Shown: positions 37,382 to 46,713, counted from the first letter of the stretch. The stretch: 64,000 bases of DNA from Deltaproteobacteria bacterium (GCA_022710585.1 JAKLGV010000010.1:37905-101904); one strand, 5' to 3'. The notes: a model not told the origin generated them from the sequence alone. Translations and numbers: made by a program.

Positions 37382-38242
37382 ATGAGTTCTAGTAATCCAT
37401 ACATACCCATACCCGTTGAGATATCCAAAATCATTAATGAAGTTGATACGAATGATATCAAAACCTTCCGTCTCACCTTCCTGCGGAAGGAAGACGAGAA
37501 AAGATTTAAATATCTTCCGGGACAATTTGCCGAGTTGTCCATTTACGGTAAGGGTGAAGCGCCCATCGGGATTGCCTCGTCGCCGACTGAAACAGGGTGT
37601 GTTGAATTCACCGTTCAAAGAGCCGGCACCATTGTGCCGGGGCTGGTCACCGCCGCGCTGCATGACATGGAGACGGGCGGCAAAATCGGATTGCGAGGCC
37701 CCCTGGGACATCCCTGGCCGATAGAGTTTTTGGAAAACAAGAATATTGTCGTTGTGGGAGGCGGATTTGCGTTTACGACCCTGCGTTCGCTTATCAACTA
37801 CATGCTGCATCAAGATAATCGTTCACGATTCGGCGAAATCACGGTGATTTACGGCGCCCGAACGCCCGGACTGCTCTTGTATAAGGATGAGCTGGCTGCC
37901 TGGGAAAAACGGGACGACATCAAGACGATCATTACCGTGGACAAAGGTAATGAGACATGGACAGGCCGGGAGGGCTTTGTTCCCGCCGTATGCAAGGAAG
38001 TTGCGCCGTCTCCGTACAAGGCGGTGGCCGTGATTTGCGGGCCGCCCATTATGATCAAATTTACCCTGCCGGTCTTTTTCGATTTAGGTTTTTACAAGGA
38101 AAACATTCTGACGTCACTTGAAATGCGCATGAAATGCGGCATCGGCAAATGCGGCCGCTGCAACGTTGGCTACAAATATGTCTGCTCGGACGGCCCCGTG
38201 TTTTCACTGGCCGAACTCGACGAACTGCCCAGAGATTTCTAA
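37382..38242 (+). CDS. AsrB/FlxA-like FAD- and NAD(P)H-binding subunit of cluster 2
   Basis: This 286-residue protein has FAD-domain residues PGQFAELSIYGKG and PIGIASSPTE, nucleotide loop VVVGGGFAFTTLRSL, 'VICGPPIMIKF', and a C-terminal cysteine set CGIGKCGRCN with a later Cys in VCSDGPVF. It is close to the cluster 1 copy along its whole length but has a small insertion (VPGLV) after the FAD region. It is the last gene of cluster 2. An inverted repeat about 40 nt further on may act in transcript ending. Confidence 0.85.
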   Translation: MSSSNPYIPIPVEISKIINEVDTNDIKTFRLTFLRKEDEKRFKYLPGQFAELSIYGKGEAPIGIASSPTETGCVEFTVQRAGTIVPGLVTAALHDMETGGKIGLRGPLGHPWPIEFLENKNIVVVGGGFAFTTLRSLINYMLHQDNRSRFGEITVIYGARTPGLLLYKDELAAWEKRDDIKTIITVDKGNETWTGREGFVPAVCKEVAPSPYKAVAVICGPPIMIKFTLPVFFDLGFYKENILTSLEMRMKCGIGKCGRCNVGYKYVCSDGPVFSLAELDELPRDF

Positions 38243-38283
38243 GCCTTTGTGATGGCGAACAAGACAGGGATTTGCATGGAGCC

Positions 38284-38335
38284 ATGACGTATAATCTGGA
38301 TACCCGGAAGGGCGATATAGGATTATACGTGTCAT
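38284..38335. repeat. Inverted repeat after cluster 2
   Basis: ATGACGTATAATC (38284-38296) is matched by GATTATACGTGTCAT (38321-38335), complementary apart from a two-base insertion. No T-run follows. The rest of the 38243-38546 gap shows no convincing gene. Both flanking genes point toward it. Confidence 0.5.
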
Positions 38336-38546
38336 TATCCTAAATTAAATAATTTCATAAAGATTAATGAAGGGCGCAATCTTTGAAGGTCTGTTAATGA
38401 TGATGCCGATTTTGCCGATTCTAAAAGAATACGACCAGTAAGCGTTTTTCCCCGTCGCTCCATGCCAGTAACGAAAACCGTTTTTCCAATGCTTCCTGAC
38501 CACCTGATGCATTTTCCTTCTCCCTGTTCCGGAAATGTTTGCATTT

Positions 38547-39062
38547 TTAGGGATGAGCCTTGATAGTACTTCGGGGTGAGGGGGCTTGCATCTGTTCCAT
38601 CTTTATTTTCAGGATGTCAGCCATATGCGAATCATCTTCTATTCGCCAGACATTCTTATCAATGTATTTTCTGAATGCGTCGCAACCGGCTTTATACGTG
38701 GCCGACAATTGTTCCATAGTTTGCTTAATTTCCGGCGGCATTCCTTTCACCTGGTCCAAATAAGCTTTTAAGGTGTTGGCCGTCTGGCCCTCAAAGATGG
38801 AGAGCGTATTTTTACGATGGAAGTGCTCAACCATGGTGTAACCTTTATCCATAGCTTTTTTTAAATCATCAATCCCCTTTTCATATTCGCTAATTCTCCG
38901 GTCCATAACCTTTTTTACCTCATCGTTCATTCCCGAATAATGTCGAAAAAAATTAAATATATTTTCCGCCTGGCACTGAAGCCTCGTTGTCATAGAGAAA
39001 CTATTTTCTAAAGTTGCTTTGTGAAAATCAAGCATCTGTTTCAGAATTCTTTTTTGTAACAT
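38547..39062 (-). CDS. Phasin-like helical protein
   Basis: A 171-residue protein starting at the ATG at 39062, which has GGAGG 8 nt upstream. A GTG 15 nt earlier overlaps that site and is unlikely. The whole chain is predicted helical and amphipathic, with no signal peptide or catalytic motif: MLQKRILKQMLDFHKATLENSF, then FNFFRHYSGMNDEVKKVMDRRI in pieces. The pattern resembles phasins, which coat polyhydroxyalkanoate granules, but no PHA synthase gene is nearby, so the name is tentative. The minus-strand gene ends in the 300-nt gap after Hdr cluster 2. Confidence 0.55.
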   Translation of the reverse strand: MLQKRILKQMLDFHKATLENSFSMTTRLQCQAENIFNFFRHYSGMNDEVKKVMDRRISEYEKGIDDLKKAMDKGYTMVEHFHRKNTLSIFEGQTANTLKAYLDQVKGMPPEIKQTMEQLSATYKAGCDAFRKYIDKNVWRIEDDSHMADILKIKMEQMQAPSPRSTIKAHP

Positions 39063-39171
39063 TTTGAAATCCTCCACATTAAAAACATGAGGCCTTGAAG
39101 TTCCTTCGTCTGGATTGAATCCCTGATGAAAAAAGTTAAATTCGATATGTGCCCACTCATCAAAAATAATA

Positions 39172-39471
39172 CTATTTTAATTTATTCATTATCCTGACGA
39201 TTTCTTCTTCCCCTTCACCCGCCTTGCGGAACCATTTGATGGCTTCGTTATCATTTTGAGGCACGCCGTCTCCATACCGATACATTTCAGCCAGTTTATA
39301 CATGGCGTCAGTGCTGCCCTGATTCGCCGCCTTTAAAAACCATTTTGCGGCTTTGGCATAATTTTTCGGAACGCGTTTGCCATGGAAGAACATCAATCCC
39401 AGATGAAATAAGGCATCCTTATGGTCTTTCTCCACCGCTTCATGAAAATCTATTACAGAAAATATTTTCAT
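39172..39471 (-). CDS. Small Sel1-repeat protein
   Basis: This 99-residue protein starts at ATG 39471, with GAGGTGG just upstream. It contains two Sel1-like (TPR-related) repeats: ALFHLGLMFFHGKRVPKNYAKAAKWF and DAMYKLAEMYRYGDGVPQNDNEAIKWF (each described in pieces; first at about residues 19-45, second 54-82). These repeats mediate protein contacts. There is no signal peptide, so it is probably cytoplasmic. It is divergent from the LuxR-type regulator and shares its upstream region, including a palindrome. Confidence 0.8.
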   Translation of the reverse strand: MKIFSVIDFHEAVEKDHKDALFHLGLMFFHGKRVPKNYAKAAKWFLKAANQGSTDAMYKLAEMYRYGDGVPQNDNEAIKWFRKAGEGEEEIVRIMNKLK

Positions 39472-39565
39472 ATCCACCTCTGACCTGAAAATGAATTTCT
39501 ATCTTCAATAAAAGAATAATTCATAAAATTCATCTTGTAAATGCCAATAGAATGCATTAAGAATA

Positions 39566-39580
39566 CCTATATCATATAGG
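39566..39580. promoter_or_regulatory. 15-nt palindrome in the divergent Sel1/LuxR-type promoter region
   Basis: CCTATATCATATAGG has perfect 7-bp arms around one base. It is 38 bp before the LuxR-type regulator gene and 95 bp before the divergent Sel1 gene. The size suits a dimeric LuxR/GerE helix-turn-helix, so autoregulation is a fair guess. Confidence 0.45.
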
Positions 39581-39617
39581 CATTGATAAGCGTGCTGACA
39601 AACAAGGCAGAATAAAA

Positions 39618-40517
39618 ATGGTAAGAAAATCCGGAATTGAGATTGAATTACGAGAGAGAATTAAGGAGTTGAATTGTCTGTATGAAATGACCCGTATGGA
39701 GGAAAAACACCATGGTTCCATGCCGGGATTTTTGAAAAACCTTGTCGAATTTATTCCCCATTCCTGGAAATATGCTGAGATAGCATGCGCAAGCATTCTT
39801 TTTCACAATGAATCTTACAAAAGTAAAAATTTTAAATGGACGGAATGGAAGCAGTCGTCACCGATTACAGTGAACGATGAATTGGCGGGAAATGTGACCG
39901 TCGTCTACTCGGAAGATCGCCCCGTGGAGGATGAAGGTCCGTTCCTGAAAGAGGAAAGAACTTTATTGGACTCCATTGCGCAGCGAATTGGTGATACTTT
40001 TGTCCGTATTACGGCACAGCAGGAATTGCGGGAAAATAACATGCAACTCTTGATTGAAAGGAAAGCTCTGCAGGAAACCAATGCTGCCCTGCGCATTATT
40101 CTTTCCAATATTGAAGAGGAAAAAAAACGGATTTACGAAAATATCCGTTTGAATATTGACAAGGTGATTATGCCCGTTATTCATGCCCTGATGCCCGCAG
40201 TACCCAAAAACAATCAAAAATATATGGAGATTTTAAGCAGAAACCTTGAAGAAATCACCTCACCGTTTATCAGCGGCAATGTGCAACTGTTTCGCACTCT
40301 AACGCCTACGGAAGTGAATATTTGCAATATGGTCCGGAATGGCCTGCGCAACAAAGAAATAGCTCAAATGCGAGGAGTTTCCGAAGCAACGATCAACAGG
40401 CATCGGGAACACATCCGTCGGAAATTAAAAATTACAAACCAGCAGATCAATTTAACCACGTACCTCCAGTCTGTGTTATCGACAGAAAGCTCTCTTCTTT
40501 CTGAAAAAAAACAATGA
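39618..40517 (+). CDS. LuxR-type transcriptional regulator with GAF-like sensor region
   Basis: This 299-residue protein has an N-terminal region opening with 'ELRERIKELNCLYEMTRMEE', then 'FIPHSWKYAEIACASILF', a pattern common in GAF-like sensor parts of regulators and kinases in this bacterial group. A coiled segment spans about residues 125-175. The C-terminal GerE/LuxR helix-turn-helix is clear (LTPTEVNICNMVRNGLRNKEIAQ, SEATINRHREHIRRKL, in pieces). It has no receiver domain, so it is probably ligand- or partner-controlled. The signal is unknown. Confidence 0.8.
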   Translation: MVRKSGIEIELRERIKELNCLYEMTRMEEKHHGSMPGFLKNLVEFIPHSWKYAEIACASILFHNESYKSKNFKWTEWKQSSPITVNDELAGNVTVVYSEDRPVEDEGPFLKEERTLLDSIAQRIGDTFVRITAQQELRENNMQLLIERKALQETNAALRIILSNIEEEKKRIYENIRLNIDKVIMPVIHALMPAVPKNNQKYMEILSRNLEEITSPFISGNVQLFRTLTPTEVNICNMVRNGLRNKEIAQMRGVSEATINRHREHIRRKLKITNQQINLTTYLQSVLSTESSLLSEKKQ

Positions 40518-40582
40518 TCTATATTTGGGAGGGGTGACAGCCGTCCGGCTTCCGGGCGTGAAGACAGAATTGCAAAATTCAA

Positions 40583-40996
40583 CTATACGTCGAAACGTCC
40601 CGCCGCTTCCGGTTGATAAATGGTTTCGATGATCCGAAATGTTTTCGTTCCCGAAGGAACTTCCCACTCAATGAGGTCGCCGACCCGATAACCCAGTAAA
40701 GCTGTGCCGACCGGCGCCAGCACGGAGATTCGATTTTTTTCCAGATCAGCATCGGATGGAAACACCAGAGAAAGAATTCTTTCTTCACCCGATTGTTCAT
40801 CACGCAGACGCAGCTTTGTATTCATGGTGACAACATCAGCAGGAATATTTTTAGGTTCAACAACAACCGCCTTCTCAAGTTCCTCTTCCAGCCGCTCTAT
40901 TTGCGCTTTCAGTTTGGGAGATGCAGAGCGATGGTTATTGATAATGCTGTAGAGTCTTTCTCTGTCAAAATTGGTTATGTAAATCGTATGTTCCAA
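40583..40996 (-). CDS. rnk: Rnk, GreA/GreB-like regulator of nucleoside diphosphate kinase
   Basis: This 137-residue protein has a short N-terminal coiled coil (SPKLKAQIERLEEELEKA) and a C-terminal FKBP-like GreA/B domain: VTMNTKLRLRD, LVFPSDAD, ISVLAPVGTALLGYRVGD and WEVPSGTKTFRI. The short coiled coil distinguishes Rnk from true Gre factors. Rnk-type proteins bind RNA polymerase and affect nucleotide metabolism. It stands alone on the minus strand between + genes. The 286-nt gap upstream carries only a small CTCTTTT/AAAAGAG hairpin (41130-41148). Confidence 0.88.
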   Translation of the reverse strand: MEHTIYITNFDRERLYSIINNHRSASPKLKAQIERLEEELEKAVVVEPKNIPADVVTMNTKLRLRDEQSGEERILSLVFPSDADLEKNRISVLAPVGTALLGYRVGDLIEWEVPSGTKTFRIIETIYQPEAAGRFDV

Positions 40997-41282
40997 TTCA
41001 GCATGTCCTTTTTTGTTTGTTTGAATTGAGCATAGGCCATAGGAAGAAATGTGTCAATGATAAAAACTGATAAAAAGCGATGTAAGACAAAACGAAACTA
41101 ATGATAATAATTTGATTTTTTTGCAGTAGCTCTTTTAGAAAAAAAGAGGTAAAAACATATTGCATAGGGGAATGATTATGCCGGCGGCGACGGTGTTAAC
41201 TTTTTTTATTTTCTGACGGGAATTTATTTAAGAAGAACAAGAATTAAAAAAGAAGATTACGTTTATGATAAAGGAGGAGCAA

Positions 41283-43001
41283 ATGAATTATCTAATCCAG
41301 CCGAAAAAGTATAAGAGCCTGATGGCCGACAAGGGTTCGCAGGCGATCATGGACAAGACCGTCGCTTTTTTTGAGAAGATGGGCAAAGAGCGCCTGCTCG
41401 ATGACTACAACAAAAAAGTCTGGTATCGGGAGTTCGTTGATTTTATCGGCAAGGAGCAGATCTTTGCCAAACTGCTTACGCCCAGCCAGTACGGCGACGG
41501 CGATCCTGATTGCCGCTGGGATACCGCCCGCAACAGCGAATACAGCGAGCTACTGGCCTTCTACGGTCTGGGTTACTGGTATTGTTTTCAGGTCAGCATC
41601 CTGGGGCTTGGACCCATCTGGATGAGCCCCAATGAAAAAGCCAAGAAGAAAGCGGCGGAGCTGCTGAAGAAAGGCGCGATCTTTGCCTTCGGTCTTTCCG
41701 AGAGAACACACGGCGCTGATATTTACTCGACCGAAACGACATTGACACCGGCCAAGGATGGCACCTGGGTGGCCAACGGAGAAAAATATTACATCGGCAA
41801 CGGCAACGAGGCCGAGATGGTCTCCACGCTGGGCAAAATCAAAGACGGGACGGACGACTATTGTTTCTTTGTCACCAACTACAAGCACAAGGCCTACGAA
41901 CTCAAAAAGAATGTTATCTCGCATCAGGAATATGTTTCCAACTTCGCGCTTCATGATTATCCCATTACTGAGGATGATATTCTGGAACGTGGCTCGCACG
42001 CCTGGGATTCGGCGCTCAATACAGTCAACATCGGCAAATTCAATATCGGTCCCGCGTCCATCGGCGTCGTCGAACACTGCTTCTATGAAGCCATCACGCA
42101 TGCCGCCAACCGCATTCTTTACGGGATGAAGGTGACGGACATGCCACATGTGCGCAAGAATTTCATGGATGCGTGGCTCAGACTGGTGGCCATGAAATTG
42201 TATCAGAGGCGCTCCACGGATTATTTCCGCAATGCCACTGACAAGGACAGGCGCTATCTGCTGTATAACCCCACCAGCAAGATGAAAGTGACCTTGCAGT
42301 CCGAGGACGTTCTCAATCTGCTGTGGGAGGTGATTGCCGCCAAAGGTTTTGAGAAGGATACCTATTTCCACATGGCTGCCGCCGATATTCGCGGTCCATC
42401 CAAGCTGGAGGGAACGGTTCATGTCAATGTTCAGCTAATTCGCAAGTTCATGAAAAATTATTTTTTCAATCCGGCTTCCTATGCTCCGATTGCCCCTGAT
42501 TTTTCCACCAAGGATGATATGTTCCTGTTTAATCAGGGGCCGACCAAGGGACTGGGTTCGGTGCAGTTCCACGACTACAAGCCTGTTTTTGAAGCCAGCA
42601 AGCAACTTCCGAATGTGGCTATCTTCATTCAGCAGATCAATCTTTTTAAGGAACTGCTGGAGAAGGCCGGACCGGACAAGGCTCAGGATATGGATCCGTC
42701 CTGGTCGCTGCCGGTGGGCGAGATGTTCTCCATCGTGGTTTACGGCCAGCTTATTCTGGAACAGGCCGCGTTGGACAAGGTGGACACCGATGTGGTCGAT
42801 CAGATTTTCGATTTCATGGTGCGTGATTTCTCCCGCTTCGCGCTGCAGATCTACGGCATGCACAACAGCACAGAAGAACAGCGCGCCTACTGTAAGGACA
42901 TCATGCTGATCAAATCACAGGGAGACAATGCCCAGTACAATAAAGTCTGGCAGAATTATGTTTTCGCCCTCAACGGCGAGTATGCGATGAACGAGAAGTA
43001 A
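41283..43001 (+). CDS. Acyl-CoA dehydrogenase family protein, divergent
   Basis: The start is ATG 41283 with AAAGGAGG 5 nt upstream; an earlier in-frame ATG overlaps that site. The 572-residue protein keeps the acyl-CoA dehydrogenase plan: 'IFAFGLSERTHGADIYSTET' substrate/FAD segment, NGEKYYIGNG strand, long C-terminal helices and an EGT motif (SKLEGTVHVN) in the place of the usual catalytic-base region. Sequence between is unlike the 19803 enzyme, so it belongs to another branch and its substrate is open. A hairpin terminator follows the stop, and an AOR-family gene comes next, so the two may be separately transcribed. Confidence 0.82.
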   Translation: MNYLIQPKKYKSLMADKGSQAIMDKTVAFFEKMGKERLLDDYNKKVWYREFVDFIGKEQIFAKLLTPSQYGDGDPDCRWDTARNSEYSELLAFYGLGYWYCFQVSILGLGPIWMSPNEKAKKKAAELLKKGAIFAFGLSERTHGADIYSTETTLTPAKDGTWVANGEKYYIGNGNEAEMVSTLGKIKDGTDDYCFFVTNYKHKAYELKKNVISHQEYVSNFALHDYPITEDDILERGSHAWDSALNTVNIGKFNIGPASIGVVEHCFYEAITHAANRILYGMKVTDMPHVRKNFMDAWLRLVAMKLYQRRSTDYFRNATDKDRRYLLYNPTSKMKVTLQSEDVLNLLWEVIAAKGFEKDTYFHMAAADIRGPSKLEGTVHVNVQLIRKFMKNYFFNPASYAPIAPDFSTKDDMFLFNQGPTKGLGSVQFHDYKPVFEASKQLPNVAIFIQQINLFKELLEKAGPDKAQDMDPSWSLPVGEMFSIVVYGQLILEQAALDKVDTDVVDQIFDFMVRDFSRFALQIYGMHNSTEEQRAYCKDIMLIKSQGDNAQYNKVWQNYVFALNGEYAMNEK

Positions 43002-43011
43002 TTGTTTTATG

Positions 43012-43054
43012 ATCGGTCGGTGTGCGTCCTATCTTGAGGGCGAGCACCGACCGA
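43012..43054 (+). terminator. Strong hairpin after acyl-CoA dehydrogenase 2
   Basis: ATCGGTCGGTG and CACCGACCGAT form an 11-bp perfect stem 10 nt after the stop codon. The T-tract is weak (ATATCTTT), so it may be a factor-assisted or mRNA-stabilising end. The remainder of the gap to 43218 shows no gene. Confidence 0.6.
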
Positions 43055-43218
43055 TATCTTTACAAAATTGATCATTTGGGCACCTCATCTTAAAACGCTT
43101 TCGTGTAAGTTCAATTATTCCGTTAACATCATTCCCAAAATTGTTAAGATCTTTTTATGATTGATTTATTCGGCAGATTACTTTAACGTGCACCGATTAT
43201 TTTTTAGAGGTTTGCAAC

Positions 43219-45402
43219 ATGAAATACACAAAAAAGCCGCTTTTTCACGGCTACGCCAATCAAATCCTGACCATCGATGTGGGAACCGGTAAGATCGAGC
43301 CGCGCCCTCTGGAGGAAAAAGTGCGGGATTTTTTCATCGGCGGCCGTGGCCTGGGGCTTTATCTTCTGCACCAAAAAATCAACGCTCAGACAAAGGCTGA
43401 CGATCCTGCCAATCCACTGATTCTGGCTCCCGGGCCGCTGGGCGGTATTCCGCAATTTCCGGGAACCAGCAAATGCATGGCTGTATCCTTGTCTCCGCTC
43501 ACGCATATCCCGGGCGTATCCAATTTCGGCGGCTATTTCGGCGCCTATCTGAAATACGCTGGCTTCGATGCCCTCGAGATTACCGGAATCAGCACAACCG
43601 ATGCCATGATCGTAATCGATGATTTTAAAAGCGAGATCTATATGACCGAAGCACCGGCTTTTGATCAGGTCTTCGATTTGGAAAAGGCCATTATCGATAA
43701 ATTCCTTCAGGAAGGCCGTGAGAAAAAAGATATTGTTTTCCTGACCACGGGACTGGGCGCCGCCAACACCATGTTCGGCTGCATCAACAGCCATTACTAC
43801 GATGCCGTCAAACCGGTGGACGGGAAAAAGGGATTGTTCAGAACAAAACAGGCCGGACGCACCGGCTTGGGAACGGTCATGATCAGCAAGAATATCCGGG
43901 CGATCGTCGTGCTTTCGGGTTTTCCGCACGGCGAAAATCCTTACGGGGCGGCGGATTGGGAGAAGGTCAAACATTCCGGAACAAAACTCCACAAGATCGT
44001 CAAAGAGGTGGATCCCCAGTCCCTGCGCATGTATCGCAAGGGATCGGCAGGACTCATTACCTTTATGAACAAGGATGATTATCAATCGCTGCCGGTGAAT
44101 AATTATCAGTACGGCTCCGATCCCCGGGCGGGCAATATCTGCGGTAAGAATTACGAGGAACATCTGTTTGACCATCGGGGGATGGACGGCTGTTTTCCCG
44201 GCTGCAACCTCAGATGCACCAAGGGCGGCTGGGTGACGCTGGTTTCCGGCGAGCATCATGGTCGGAAGGCCTGGGTGGACGGGCCGGAGTATGAAACGGC
44301 GGCCGGTTTCGGATCCAATCTGGGCGTTTGGAATCCCGAATTTATTATGGAAGCGAACTGGTACTGCGACAATTACGGGATCGATACCATCACCACCGCC
44401 GTCATCATGGCTTTTGTGATGGAATGCTATCAGCGCGGCTATCTGACTGGAGAAGATACGGATGGCTTTGAATTAAACTGGGGCGATGAAAAGTCTGCGA
44501 TGCAGTTTATTCACGATGTTGCCTACCGCAAAACGGCGCTCACCAGCATTGCGGGTTTGGGGATGACAGAACTGATCAGTTGGATTGGCGACCGATATGC
44601 CGCCCGGACTTCTCAACCCAATCCCCGCAGGGAGCTGGAAAAATTTGCCATGCAGGCCAAAGGGCTTCCTTTTTCCCTTTACCGGACGCATCGGTCGTTA
44701 TCGATGCAGGGCTCTTACGCGGCGGCCAGCGATATCGGCGCGCATCACGCGGCCGCCTGGTTGATCAAGGTGGATTTGCTGGGCGCTTTTCCCACCTTTG
44801 AAGCAAAGGCGAATGCATTAATTACTTATCCGCGCGTGCGTCTGGGCAACGATAATCTGGGTTTGTGCAAACTGCCGTGGGTGGACGTTTTCAATCCGGA
44901 TTCCAGCAGCCGCAAGGATACTGACATCTATATTAATCCCGCGTCTCAGGAAATCTACGCCGATTTTTACAACGGCATGCTGGGGACTAACATGACCTGG
45001 GAGCAGATCTTCGAGCAGACGGATCGCGACATCAATCTGCAGCGCATTTTGAACATCATGGCCTTTGATAAGACAACAGGCGAGCATGACTGGATTCCCG
45101 ACCGGGCGATCGGTCCCACGGTAGACGCGCTCTACGAAAAAGAAAAAGCATATAACGACGAACAGGTGAGTTCCCTGCTGAACAGGCCGCTTGACGAAGT
45201 TCAGAAAATGCCGACGTATGAGAAACGGAAGATTTTGATGGAGCGCCGCAAGGAAGAGCTGAAAAAATTAATCCGCGTTTATTATGCCCAGCGCGGCTGG
45301 AGTGAAACCGGCATTCCCAGGGTCGAGACTATCAAAAAGATCGGCTTGTGGGATTTTTTAAGCGATGAAGCCAGAGCGAAAATTACCGCGCTGAATGCAT
45401 AG
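43219..45402 (+). CDS. Aldehyde:ferredoxin oxidoreductase family (tungstopterin) protein
   Basis: This 727-residue protein opens with the family's ILTIDVGTGKIEPRPL and FIGGRGLGLYLL motifs, then LILAPGPLGG and the tungstopterin-binding GTSKCMAVS region. The cluster-binding cysteines read C-x3-C-x3-C (Cys325, 329, 333), and a fourth Cys is at 550 in LGLCKLPW. The usual first spacing is C-x2-C, so one extra residue is present. The family oxidises aldehydes to acids or reduces acids with ferredoxin; a branch (BamB) reduces aromatic rings. About 100 residues longer than classic AOR, so the substrate is uncertain. Cofactor supply genes are absent, but a possible molybdenum carrier lies at 57583. 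Confidence 0.88.
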   Translation: MKYTKKPLFHGYANQILTIDVGTGKIEPRPLEEKVRDFFIGGRGLGLYLLHQKINAQTKADDPANPLILAPGPLGGIPQFPGTSKCMAVSLSPLTHIPGVSNFGGYFGAYLKYAGFDALEITGISTTDAMIVIDDFKSEIYMTEAPAFDQVFDLEKAIIDKFLQEGREKKDIVFLTTGLGAANTMFGCINSHYYDAVKPVDGKKGLFRTKQAGRTGLGTVMISKNIRAIVVLSGFPHGENPYGAADWEKVKHSGTKLHKIVKEVDPQSLRMYRKGSAGLITFMNKDDYQSLPVNNYQYGSDPRAGNICGKNYEEHLFDHRGMDGCFPGCNLRCTKGGWVTLVSGEHHGRKAWVDGPEYETAAGFGSNLGVWNPEFIMEANWYCDNYGIDTITTAVIMAFVMECYQRGYLTGEDTDGFELNWGDEKSAMQFIHDVAYRKTALTSIAGLGMTELISWIGDRYAARTSQPNPRRELEKFAMQAKGLPFSLYRTHRSLSMQGSYAAASDIGAHHAAAWLIKVDLLGAFPTFEAKANALITYPRVRLGNDNLGLCKLPWVDVFNPDSSSRKDTDIYINPASQEIYADFYNGMLGTNMTWEQIFEQTDRDINLQRILNIMAFDKTTGEHDWIPDRAIGPTVDALYEKEKAYNDEQVSSLLNRPLDEVQKMPTYEKRKILMERRKEELKKLIRVYYAQRGWSETGIPRVETIKKIGLWDFLSDEARAKITALNA

Positions 45403-45456
45403 GACGCCATGTCCGGCGGGCTGAAGCCGTCTCAAAAGTATCGGATAGATTGTTCG

Positions 45457-46713
45457 TCATCCGGCAATTGTTTTCCTGATGAGCCCGAAAAGCCAGGCCA
45501 CTTCCGCCTCGGTCAAACCCGCGGCGAATTCCATGATGGTTGTGTCGCTGCGGGCGATGATGCCTTTTGTGCCGACCATTTTCATAATGGATAAAAGCAG
45601 CCCCGGCACCGGGCGTCCGTCAGGCATCCGTGGTGTTCCAGTGTCTCCGATGGACGTCTTTTTCATATCCGGCAGATCGACGGAGTTGATGATTCCCTGC
45701 GTCGTGGGAGCCACCAAGTCATCCAGTTCATCCGCTGGAATCTCCGCTGTGGTCAGTTTTCCCTGTTTCATGGTTTCCACACGCAGAAATGCTCTGGTCA
45801 CGGTGATCCGTTCAAAATCCTTTTTCATCTGATACAACGTCCGGAACGCCGACAAGACAGGTACCAAGACAAAAAGAATGACCAGTGAGCCTGCAATAAT
45901 ATAGCGGAAATGGTCGGGCATGCGCGAGATCAGGATGACCGGAATAAAGAACCAGGCCACGCCCACGGCGAAAATAACGGAAAGAAAGATGGAGATATAC
46001 AGCAGGCCGGTCCTCGGTGTGGCATCCAGATGAATAATAATACCTTCTCCAGTCTGTTCCACCCGCGAGCGTTTAATGGAAGGCTCCGGCGGCAGGAAGT
46101 TGACGGACTCGCCCGTTCGCCGGATTCTGTCCCTGTAGGATTCGTTCAGATGAGAGGGATCACGGATGATTCTCTCGCCGGTGGACGTATCGACCAACGG
46201 CTTCTGCAGAAAACGCGAAAGCTCCTCTGCCAGTTGCCTGGCCTCGGTAAAGCTGGTGGGCGCTGAAACGGAAATGGGCTTGGTCAGTCCTCGTCCGGAT
46301 ATTTTAACCGGCCAGGTTGCGGCGGATTCGCTGTCCCCGCTGGAGAAATCCATTTCCACCTGTTCGACTGCGTCCATCAAATACTCGATGCGTTTGAGGG
46401 GCACGATCAACCCGTACCACTGAACAACGCGGCCTCGGGCCCGATCGAGGATAATGCCGGAGCGCCCGAAAACCAGCGCTGCCCCCACAACCGCAAACAC
46501 GGCACCGAACGGGATGAGGACAAGGGAAGAAGGCGTTTCCTCCATCGGCACAAGGCCCAGAGGAATCTGCATGATGAAGAGACCGACCAGAAGAAACGGC
46601 AGGCCGAAAATAGAAATACAGCCGCCTCCGGTGCGAATTTCCAAAGTGGCCTGATCCCGATAGATGAAGGGACTTTTCTTTGCGCCGACAGGCGTTGGAT
46701 TCATCATCTTCAT
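45457..46713 (-). CDS. Membrane protein of unknown function
   Basis: The protein has about 418 residues if it starts at ATG 46713. The frame is open to 46767, but those codons lack a ribosome binding site. It has two hydrophobic pairs: about residues 35-85 (ISIFGLPFLLVGLFIMQIPLG; LIPFGAVFAVVGAALVF) and about 255-310 (LLYISIFLSVIFAVGVAWFFI; YIIAGSLVILFVLVPVL), given in pieces. The soluble segments between and after look beta-rich, somewhat like PH-type domains. I do not recognise a named family. It is divergent from the ECF sigma gene and converges with the AOR gene. Confidence 0.65.
   Translation of the reverse strand: MKMMNPTPVGAKKSPFIYRDQATLEIRTGGGCISIFGLPFLLVGLFIMQIPLGLVPMEETPSSLVLIPFGAVFAVVGAALVFGRSGIILDRARGRVVQWYGLIVPLKRIEYLMDAVEQVEMDFSSGDSESAATWPVKISGRGLTKPISVSAPTSFTEARQLAEELSRFLQKPLVDTSTGERIIRDPSHLNESYRDRIRRTGESVNFLPPEPSIKRSRVEQTGEGIIIHLDATPRTGLLYISIFLSVIFAVGVAWFFIPVILISRMPDHFRYIIAGSLVILFVLVPVLSAFRTLYQMKKDFERITVTRAFLRVETMKQGKLTTAEIPADELDDLVAPTTQGIINSVDLPDMKKTSIGDTGTPRMPDGRPVPGLLLSIMKMVGTKGIIARSDTTIMEFAAGLTEAEVAWLFGLIRKTIAG

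Noticed and set aside
38335..38544. A 69-codon minus-strand frame after cluster 2
   Set aside because: It has no ribosome binding site or family likeness and lies in a gap with an inverted repeat.
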